From NCBI GenBank assembly GCA_963773665.1, contig CAVZBZ010000002.1, positions 248,001-312,000 on the forward strand: 64,000 nucleotides of DNA, read 5' to 3'. Positions 57,723 to 64,000 of the stretch are shown in pieces. Position 1 is the first letter of the stretch. Each line of letters opens with the position of its first letter. Both the position numbers and the translations under genes were made by a program. The notes under the pieces are model-generated. The model was not told the origin of the DNA, did no database searches, and saw only the letters and a program-made list of their open reading frames with translations. The DNA comes from DATJLY01 sp963773665 (GTDB lineage: Bacteria > Pseudomonadota > Alphaproteobacteria > ATCC43930 > CGMCC-115725).

Positions 57723-60470
57723 TCATGCACCGGTCACGCGTTCTGCGGCGACGGCGTATCGCCCGATGATGCCGCGAATCTCGGCCAGAAGCTCGTCCTG
57801 GCCGTAGGCGGCCTTTTGCAGCACATGCTCGACGCCGCCCTGGAGCCGGCGGCGGTCCTCGGCGGAAAGGTCGGCGGCGGTGACGATGATGACCGGGATG
57901 GCGGCCAGCTCCGGCACCTCGCGCAGCTTGCCCAAGAGCTCGAACCCGTCCATCTCCGGCATCAAAAGGTCGAGCAGGATGAGGTTCGGCCGCTCGCCTT
58001 TCAGGCGCTCGAGCGCCTCGCGGCCGTTGCCGGCGGTGGCGACCGCCCAGCCTTCGCCGAGCAGCAGCCGGCGCATCAGCTCGCGCGTCGCCTCCTCGTC
58101 CTCGACGATGAGGGCGCGGGGCGTCGTGCCCTTGGCCTTGAACGGCTCGAGCGCTTGCGCGAGCCGGGCGCGGTCCACGGGCTTCGTCAGATAGGCGGAT
58201 GCGCCCAAGGCAAAGCCCTTCTGCTTCTCGTCGAGGATGCTCAGCATGATGACCGGGGTGTCGAACAGCACCGGATCGTTCCTGATTTCCTCAAGAACGC
58301 CCCAGCCGTCCAATTCGTGCATCAGAACGTCGAGCGTGATGACGGAAGGCCGCAGTTCGCGCGCCAGCGCCAGCCCCTCGGCACCGTCGGCCGCGGTGAC
58401 GACGTCGAACCCCTCGCGGCTCAAGACGCGCCGCATCAGGTCGCGCACGGTCTGGTCGTCGTCGATCACCAGGACGCGGTTGGTGCGCCCCGGCCGCGCC
58501 GCGGGGCGGTCGCGCGCCGGGGCCGCGGCGGCCGGCTCGGCGGAAGCCGGCGCGTCCACCTGGGAGGGCAGGCGCACGGAAAAGACCGTGCCCACGCCGG
58601 GCGTGCTTTCGACCGTGACCGCGCCGCCCAGCATGCGGCACAGCCGGTCCGTGATGGCGAGGCCAAGGCCGGTGCCGCCGTATTTGCGCGTCGTCGAGCT
58701 GTCGGCCTGCATGAATTCCTGGAACAGTTTTGCGACCTGTTCCGGCGTCATGCCGATGCCGGTATCGGCGATGCTGAAATGGAGCCAGTCCTGCCCGTCC
58801 TCGATCCGGCGCGCGAGCGTCAGGGATATGGTGCCCTTGTCGGTGAACTTGCAGGCGTTGCTCAGGAGATTGAGCATGATCTGCCGGAGCCGCGTCGGGT
58901 CGCAGCGCATGTGGCCGAGATCGCCCGGGCGCTCGACGACAAGCCGGTTGGCGTTGCGCGCGGCGAGCGGCTCGGCCGCGCCCACGACGTCGGCGACGAG
59001 CGTCACGAGATCGACGTCCTCGAAATTCAGCTCGAGCTTGCCGGCCTCGATCTTCGACAGGTCGAGCACGTCGTTGATGAGCTCCAACAGGTGCTTGCCG
59101 GCGCGGCTGATGCGGCCCAACGGCTCGAGCGTGGCATCCTCGCCCGCTTCCTCGGCCTCCTCGATCAGCATCTCGGTGATGCCGATGACGGCGTTCAAGG
59201 GCGTGCGCAATTCGTGGCTCATCGTGGCGAGGAAGCGGCTCTTAGCGAGCGTCGCCTGCATCGCCTCGTCGCGCGCCTCGGCGAGCCGGTCCACCAGCTC
59301 GCCGAGCTGGCGCTCGCGCTCCTTGAGCTCGGTGATGTCGGTGAGCACGCCGACGATGCCGCCCTCCGCGGTCGGCCGCTCGCTGATGGTGAGCCAGCGC
59401 CCGTTCCCGGCGCGATTCTCGTAGGCGCCGGTAGGGCGGCGGTGACGTTCGAGCCGCTCGGCGAGCCACGTCTCGCGATTGACGCCGTCGGGCAGCCCGA
59501 CCTGCGCCACGCCGCGCGCCAGCGCCTCGAACTTCACGCCCGGCGCCGCCTCGACCCCAAACGCCCCGAAAATCTCGCGATAGCGGCCGTTGCTGACGAC
59601 GAGGCGGTCGTCGGCGTCGTAGAGCGCGAAACCCTCGGAAATCGCCTCGATCGCCTCGCGCAGCTGGGTCTGGGCGCGGCCCGCCTCGGCCTCGGCGCGC
59701 TGGCGCTCCCCTTCGAGCCGCTGGCGCTCGATCAGGCTCTCGCGCAGCATGGTCAGGGCGTTCGTCATCGCGCCGAGCTCGTCGCGGCCGGCCGGCGGGA
59801 TCGGCACGTCGAGCTTGCCGCGGGTGATGGCGGTCATGCTGCGCTCGAGCCGGCGCAACGGGCCGTTGATCGAGCGCACGATGAGCGCGGTCAGGAACAG
59901 CGCCAGTGCGAGCGCGATGACGCCGCCCGTCACCGACAGATCGACCGCGCGCGAGGCCGCGCGCTGCGTCGCGTCGCGCCGCGCCAGCGCCTGCTGCTCG
60001 AGCCGGTCGACGATCTGCTCGATCTCGCCATCGACCGTGAGGATATGCGCCTGCGCCTGCGCCATGAGCGCGTTGCCGCCCTCGCTGTCGTCGCTCGAAT
60101 AGGCCTCCGCCGCCTTGCGCGCGAGCTCGGTCATGGCATCGACTTCGTGCTGGATGGCTGCCACGCCCGCGGCATCGACCGGCGCCACCGCCTTCAGATC
60201 GGCGTCGAGCTCAGCCTTGGCGGCGTCGGCGTTTTGCTGCGAGGTGGCGAGCAGCGTCCGCGCCAGGTCGGTCAGCCAGTATTTCAGGTCGCCGAAATGC
60301 TTGCTCGCCTCGTTCGCGCTGCGCACCACCGAGACGAGCTGCGCCTCGTCGGCAAGCGCCTGCGAATCGCGCGCCAATTCGCGCGTTAGCAGGGTGGACG
60401 AAACCGTCAGGATCGCCAGCAACACCACGGCGAGGAAGATGAGACGGCTGCGGATCGAGAAGTACGCCAT
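57723..60470 (-). CDS. Hybrid sensor histidine kinase with HAMP, PAS and two receiver domains
   Basis: The 915-residue membrane kinase has helices at about 9-29 and 181-199 flanking a helical periplasmic sensor. HAMP (about 200-250), a coiled coil, and PAS (about 270-385, GFALYDADDRLVVSN) follow. HisKA contains His419 (MSHELRTPLN). The HATPase has NLLSNACKF, ADTGIGM and GGTGLGLA. REC1 has Asp714 (TLDVLM) and REC2 has Asp834 (LLDLLM). The start is the ATG at 60470; the frame extends further, but the usual membrane N-terminus starts here. Divergent from the cyclase gene, 71 bases between. Confidence 0.93.
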   Translation of the reverse strand: MAYFSIRSRLIFLAVVLLAILTVSSTLLTRELARDSQALADEAQLVSVVRSANEASKHFGDLKYWLTDLARTLLATSQQNADAAKAELDADLKAVAPVDAAGVAAIQHEVDAMTELARKAAEAYSSDDSEGGNALMAQAQAHILTVDGEIEQIVDRLEQQALARRDATQRAASRAVDLSVTGGVIALALALFLTALIVRSINGPLRRLERSMTAITRGKLDVPIPPAGRDELGAMTNALTMLRESLIERQRLEGERQRAEAEAGRAQTQLREAIEAISEGFALYDADDRLVVSNGRYREIFGAFGVEAAPGVKFEALARGVAQVGLPDGVNRETWLAERLERHRRPTGAYENRAGNGRWLTISERPTAEGGIVGVLTDITELKERERQLGELVDRLAEARDEAMQATLAKSRFLATMSHELRTPLNAVIGITEMLIEEAEEAGEDATLEPLGRISRAGKHLLELINDVLDLSKIEAGKLELNFEDVDLVTLVADVVGAAEPLAARNANRLVVERPGDLGHMRCDPTRLRQIMLNLLSNACKFTDKGTISLTLARRIEDGQDWLHFSIADTGIGMTPEQVAKLFQEFMQADSSTTRKYGGTGLGLAITDRLCRMLGGAVTVESTPGVGTVFSVRLPSQVDAPASAEPAAAAPARDRPAARPGRTNRVLVIDDDQTVRDLMRRVLSREGFDVVTAADGAEGLALARELRPSVITLDVLMHELDGWGVLEEIRNDPVLFDTPVIMLSILDEKQKGFALGASAYLTKPVDRARLAQALEPFKAKGTTPRALIVEDEEATRELMRRLLLGEGWAVATAGNGREALERLKGERPNLILLDLLMPEMDGFELLGKLREVPELAAIPVIIVTAADLSAEDRRRLQGGVEHVLQKAAYGQDELLAEIRGIIGRYAVAAERVTGA

Positions 60471-60541
60471 TCCCGGTATTATGGCATTCCTCGCGCCCGC
60501 AACAAGCGCCGACGCTTGACTTGTCGGGCGGCGGCGGTTCA

Positions 60542-62092
60542 ATGGCCCAAGGCATGAGCACCACGAGCGACGCCCTTTCGCATCTCCGGCACGAGCTGCG
60601 CACCCCCCTCAATCACATCATCGGCTTCAGCGAGATGCTGATCGAGGAAGCCCAAGATGCGGGGTCGGCCGCGCGCGTTGCCGAGCTGCGCCCGGTGCTC
60701 GACGAGGGGCGGCAGTTCCTCGGCCTTCTCAACGCCTATCTCGCCCGGACGGCGCAGGAGGGCACGATCGACCGCGCGCGGATGGAGGCGGAGCTTGGCG
60801 GACCGCTGCGCCGCGTCATGGCGTCGTGCGACGCGCTGAAGGAGCGCGCCGGCGCATCGACCGACGGCGACGCCGTCGAGCGCATCTGGCTCGCCGCGCA
60901 CCGTTTGGCCGGACTCATCCTCGCCGACGCGCCCCCCGGCGAGGCGGCGCCCGAAGCGGCGCCGGCCGCGGCCGCGCCGGCCGGACACGGCACCATCCTC
61001 GTCGTCGACGACAACGAGGGCAATCGCGAGGTGCTGTCGCGGCGGCTTGCGCGCGAGGGCTATGCGGTCGCGAGCGCCGAGGATGGCAGCCGCGCGCTCG
61101 AGATGCTGCACGAGCGCGCCATCGACCTCGTCCTGCTCGACGTGATGATGCCGGTGATGGACGGCTACGAGACGCTGAAGCGCATCAAGGCGGACGAGGC
61201 GCTGCGCGCGATCCCGGTGCTGATGATCTCGGCGCTCGACGAGCTCGACAGCGTCATCCGCTGCATCGAGCTCGGCGCCGAGGATTATCTGCCGAAGCCG
61301 TTCAACCCCGTACTGCTCAATGCGCGCATCGGCGCCTGCCTCGAGAAGAAGCGGCTCCGCGACCAGGAGGTGCGCCACGCGCGCGAGCTGGCCGAGTGGA
61401 ACCGCACCCTCGAGCGGCGCGTCGAGGAGCAGGTGGCGCAGCTCGACCGGCTCGGGCGCTTGAAGCGCTTCTTCTCGCCGCAGCTCGCCGAGATGATCGT
61501 CACCGGCGGCGCCGACGATCCGCTCGCGACGCACCGGCGCGAGATCACCGTCGCGTTCCTCGATCTGCGCGGCTTCACCGCCTTTGCCGAGACCGCCGAG
61601 CCCGAGGAGGTGATGCGCATCCTGCGCGATTATCACGCGGCGATGGGCGAGCTCATCCTCGCGCACGAGGGCACGCTCGAACGCTTCACCGGCGACGGCC
61701 TGATGATCTTCTTCAACGACCCGGTGCCCCTGCCCAATCCGGCCGAGCGCGCCGTGCGCATGGCGCTCGAGATGCGCGACCGCGTGATCGAACTCAGCGC
61801 CCTTTGGCGCAAGCTCGGCTTCGATCTCGCGCTCGGCATCGGCATCGCGCAGGGCTATGCGACGATCGGCGCGATCGGCTTCGAGGGGCGCTGGGATTAT
61901 GGCGCCATCGGCACCGTCACCAACCTCGCGGCGCGGCTGTGCTCCGAGGCGAAGGGCGGCCAGATCCTGGTCGCGCCGCGCGTCATGCTCGCGGTCGAGG
62001 ACATCGCCCACGGCGAGGAGATCGGCGAGCTGACGTTCAAGGGCCTGCAGCGCCCCGTCCGCACCTTCAACGTGGTCCGCGCCAAGGACTAG
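60542..62092 (+). CDS. HisKA-REC-class III cyclase fusion
   Basis: The 516-residue soluble protein begins with a HisKA-like helix pair with His17 (RHELRTPLN) and no ATPase domain. A REC domain (about 150-268, Asp200 in LVLLDVMMP) and a short coiled coil follow, then a class III cyclase (about 333-516). The metal Asp pair is Asp341 and Asp385; Asn461 and Arg465 are kept. The purine-selecting Lys is Arg381 and the second selector is Gly in DYGAIG, so ATP or GTP use cannot be assigned. The start could also be 60554. Confidence 0.88.
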   Translation: MAQGMSTTSDALSHLRHELRTPLNHIIGFSEMLIEEAQDAGSAARVAELRPVLDEGRQFLGLLNAYLARTAQEGTIDRARMEAELGGPLRRVMASCDALKERAGASTDGDAVERIWLAAHRLAGLILADAPPGEAAPEAAPAAAAPAGHGTILVVDDNEGNREVLSRRLAREGYAVASAEDGSRALEMLHERAIDLVLLDVMMPVMDGYETLKRIKADEALRAIPVLMISALDELDSVIRCIELGAEDYLPKPFNPVLLNARIGACLEKKRLRDQEVRHARELAEWNRTLERRVEEQVAQLDRLGRLKRFFSPQLAEMIVTGGADDPLATHRREITVAFLDLRGFTAFAETAEPEEVMRILRDYHAAMGELILAHEGTLERFTGDGLMIFFNDPVPLPNPAERAVRMALEMRDRVIELSALWRKLGFDLALGIGIAQGYATIGAIGFEGRWDYGAIGTVTNLAARLCSEAKGGQILVAPRVMLAVEDIAHGEEIGELTFKGLQRPVRTFNVVRAKD

Positions 62093-62100
62093 CGTGCCGC

Positions 62101-62151
62101 GTCGTCCCGGCCGGGCTTGTCCGCACAAGGCCCGGCGTGACGGCGGTTTTT
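62101..62151 (+). terminator. Hairpin terminator after the cyclase gene
   Basis: Bases 62110-62120 pair with 62125-62136 across a 4-base loop (one bulge). The T-run at 62147-62151 follows after some further pairing. It lies between the convergent cyclase and MFS genes, so it may serve as a terminator for the cyclase. The stem sequence also resembles common intergenic REP-type palindromes of this class. Confidence 0.6.
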
Positions 62152-63459
62152 CTACTCCGCCGGTGCGGCGGCGGCGGATGGGGCGGCGGCGCGGCGCGGG
62201 ATGTCGAGCCAGAACGCCGACACGATCGCCGACACCGCGGCGAATGCCGCAAGGCAATAGAGCCCGCCGGCGAAGCTGCCCGTCACGTTGCGCGCCCAGC
62301 CGACGATGCTCGGCCCGAAGAAGCCGCCCAGGTTGCCGATCGAGTTGATCCAGGCGATGCCCGAGGCGGCCGCCGTGCCGGTCAGGAACATCGACGGCAT
62401 CGACCAGAACGGACCCTTGGTGCCGTAAAGCCCGATGGTGCAGATGCACATGCCGACAAGCGCCCAGTAGGTCCCGATCGTGAGCCCGGCGACGATCAAT
62501 CCGGCGCAGGCGAGCGTGCACGACCAGAACAGGTTCCAGCGCCGCTCGCCCATGCGGTCCGAGAGCCATCCCCAGACCGCCATGCTGATCGCGCCGAGCG
62601 TGTAGGGGACCATGGTGATCCAGCCGACCTGCATGTTGGAGAAGCCCAACTGCTTCACCATCTGCGGCAGGAACAGGAGCAGCCCCAGGCTCGCCGTGAC
62701 GATGCCGAAATAGTTGAGCGCCAGCAGCAGCACCTTGGGGTCGAAGAACGAGCGCGTGATGCTGAACTTGCCGTGCGCCTCGATCGCGTCGCGCTCGCCA
62801 TCGAGCTGCGCGCAGAGCCAGGTGCGCTCGTCGGTGCTGAGCCAGCGCGCCTGCGCCGGCCGGTCGGTGAGGCACAGCAGCACGACGAGGCCGACGAGAA
62901 TGGTCGGCACCGCCTCGGCGAGATACATCCATTTCCACCCGGCGAGGCCGAACACGCCGTTCAGCTCCATCAGGCCCGTGGACATCGGCGCGCCGGCCGC
63001 GACCGCGATCGGCAGCGCCAGCGTGAAGCCCGCCATGACGCGCGCGCGGTGCTTTTCCGGGAACCAGTAGGTCAGGAACAGCACGATGCCGGGATAGAGC
63101 CCCGCCTCGGCGACGCCGAGGAGGAAGCGGATGGTCATGAAGCTCCACGGTCCGACGGCAAAGGCGGTCGCGCCCGAACAGATCCCCCACGTCACCATGA
63201 TGCGTGCGATCCACAGCCGCGCGCCGACTTTCTCGAGCACGATGTTGCTCGGCACCTCGAACAGCACATAGCCCCAGAAGAACGCGCCCGCGGCCATGCC
63301 AAAGATTGCCGCATCGAGGCCCAGTTCCTTGTTCATCGTAAGCGCGGCGAAGCCCACGTTGATGCGGTCGAGATAGCAGAGAAAATAGGTCAGCAGCGCC
63401 AGCGGCAGCACGCGCAGGTAGATCTTGCGCATCGTGCCTTGCTCGACCGTCCGTGCCAT
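62152..63459 (-). CDS. MFS transporter, anion:cation symporter (ACS) family
   Basis: The 435-residue carrier has about 12 membrane helices. ACS marks are LCYLDRINVGFAALTM with the charged pair in helix 1, FFWGYVLFEVPSNIVLEKVGAR, RFLLGVAEAGLYPGIVLFLTYWFP in helices 4-5, and WLSDRMGER in the cytoplasmic loop 8-9. Members import organic acids such as tartrate, phthalate or hexuronates with protons. Substrate unknown. It is divergent from ssb (147 bases). Confidence 0.9.
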   Translation of the reverse strand: MARTVEQGTMRKIYLRVLPLALLTYFLCYLDRINVGFAALTMNKELGLDAAIFGMAAGAFFWGYVLFEVPSNIVLEKVGARLWIARIMVTWGICSGATAFAVGPWSFMTIRFLLGVAEAGLYPGIVLFLTYWFPEKHRARVMAGFTLALPIAVAAGAPMSTGLMELNGVFGLAGWKWMYLAEAVPTILVGLVVLLCLTDRPAQARWLSTDERTWLCAQLDGERDAIEAHGKFSITRSFFDPKVLLLALNYFGIVTASLGLLLFLPQMVKQLGFSNMQVGWITMVPYTLGAISMAVWGWLSDRMGERRWNLFWSCTLACAGLIVAGLTIGTYWALVGMCICTIGLYGTKGPFWSMPSMFLTGTAAASGIAWINSIGNLGGFFGPSIVGWARNVTGSFAGGLYCLAAFAAVSAIVSAFWLDIPRRAAAPSAAAAPAE

Positions 63460-63526
63460 CGTTCCCTCCGAAAATTTATTTTGCCCAAGAATACCGATCG
63501 GGCGCGTCCGGGCAACGATTGCGATT

Positions 63527-63541
63527 GTTCTCTCTATGTTC
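63527..63541 (+). promoter_or_regulatory. LexA (SOS) box upstream of ssb
   Basis: The sequence is GTTC, seven bases, GTTC, the direct-repeat operator of alphaproteobacterial LexA. It lies 66 bases before the ssb start and between ssb and the divergent MFS gene. It predicts SOS induction of ssb and possibly the carrier. Confidence 0.8.
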
Positions 63542-63606
63542 TAGAGTGCCGGGGTGCGGGTCCGCGCGTTAGGATCGCGGATGCGAGCAAGGAAGGATCA
63601 GGGACC

Positions 63607-64000
63607 ATGGCCGGAAGCGTCAACAAGGTGATCCTCGTCGGCAATCTCGGCCGCGACCCGGAGATCCGCTCGACCACGAGCGGGCAGCGCATCGCCAATT
63701 TCTCGCTGGCGACGTCGGAGAACTGGCGCGACCGCGCCACCGGCGAGCGCAAGGAGCGCACCGAGTGGCACCGCGTCGTCGTATTCAACGAGCGCCTCGT
63801 CGAGGTGATCGAGAAATACGTGAAGAAGGGCTCGAAGCTCTATATCGAAGGCGCGCTGCAGACGCGCAAATGGACCGACAATTCCGGGCAGGAGCGCTAC
63901 ACGACCGAAATCGTGCTGCAGAATTTCCGGGGCGAGCTCACCATGCTCGATGGCCGTGGCGGCGGCGGCGGCGAGGGCGGGGGCGGGGGCAGCGAGCCCG
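63607..64000 (+). CDS. ssb: Single-stranded DNA-binding protein (3' end outside window)
   Basis: The first 131 residues are present and the frame runs off the window end. The OB-fold domain opens MAGSVNKVILVGNLGRDPE, with ERTEWHRVVVF and KGSKLYIEGALQTRKWTD, then enters a Gly-rich tail. The acidic C-terminal tip that binds partner proteins would lie outside the window. The ATG has AAGGAAGGA about 15 bases upstream. In most relatives uvrA lies beside ssb; here signalling genes and an MFS carrier sit between them. Confidence 0.96.
   Translation, partial: MAGSVNKVILVGNLGRDPEIRSTTSGQRIANFSLATSENWRDRATGERKERTEWHRVVVFNERLVEVIEKYVKKGSKLYIEGALQTRKWTDNSGQERYTTEIVLQNFRGELTMLDGRGGGGGEGGGGGSEP

Overview
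The window is 64 kb of very GC-rich, gene-dense DNA from an alphaproteobacterial chromosome. The evidence is a PopZ polar organiser in a tolC-popZ-valS cluster, the order xth-erpA / dgt-argS-SPOR-nagZ-scpA-scpB-tatB-tatC-serS-surE-pcm-dipM-like, the yajC-secD-secF-Mth938 cluster, an alphaproteobacterial GTTC-N7-GTTC SOS box before ssb, and ErpA, TrmFO and ScpAB of alphaproteobacterial type. I cannot name a genus. There is no rRNA, CRISPR array or transposase gene. Two tRNA genes are visible (Asn-GUU and Cys-GCA).

Layout. 1-4.6 kb: a translationally coupled zinc alcohol dehydrogenase (frameshifted) and CobW GTPase, a small Cys-tailed protein, an orphan NMT1-like binding protein and a diverged PanB homologue. 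4.66-5.76 kb: a 1.1 kb island of visibly lower GC between two 21-bp copies of the tRNA-Asn 3' end. 5.9-10 kb: TonB-like, glycine-zipper and BON envelope proteins, a flavin monooxygenase and a higBA toxin-antitoxin pair. 10-14.7 kb: a complete branched-chain-amino-acid-type (HAAT) ABC importer. 15-28.5 kb: methyltransferases, tolC, popZ, valS, greB, an Arg/Pro-rich protein, a His-tailed EamA transporter, ilvD, a REP-like repeat, an EpmB-like radical SAM enzyme and a PilZ/outer-membrane-barrel fusion. 28.5-41 kb: divergent erpA-xth and a long head-to-tail run from dgt to a lipocalin-like gene with overlapping stops and starts. 41-43.2 kb: a copper delivery set (Sco, PCuAC, cytochrome c). 43.3-52 kb: a DipM/NlpD-like LytM factor, a PAS protein, an ATPase, yajC-secD-secF, an NDUFAF3-type Mth938 protein, Fe superoxide dismutase, a PuuD-like membrane protein with a 30-residue partner, and an NDUFAF6-type synthase homologue. 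52-64 kb: trmFO, a second NMT1-type binding protein, uvrA, a three-gene His-Asp signalling module (hybrid kinase, single REC, HisKA-REC-cyclase), an MFS carrier and the start of ssb.

How the genes fit together. The core is housekeeping: translation, export (Tat and Sec), chromosome segregation, division and DNA repair. Accessory insertions lie in it: the tRNA-Asn mini-island, higBA, and the signalling/MFS block between uvrA and ssb. Three apparent single-base insertions (alcohol dehydrogenase, yajC, PuuD-like) suggest either assembly error or recent decay and should be settled from reads. The most interesting candidates for new biology are the kinase/cyclase module next to uvrA, the PilZ-barrel fusion and the integrase-less tRNA-Asn mini-island.
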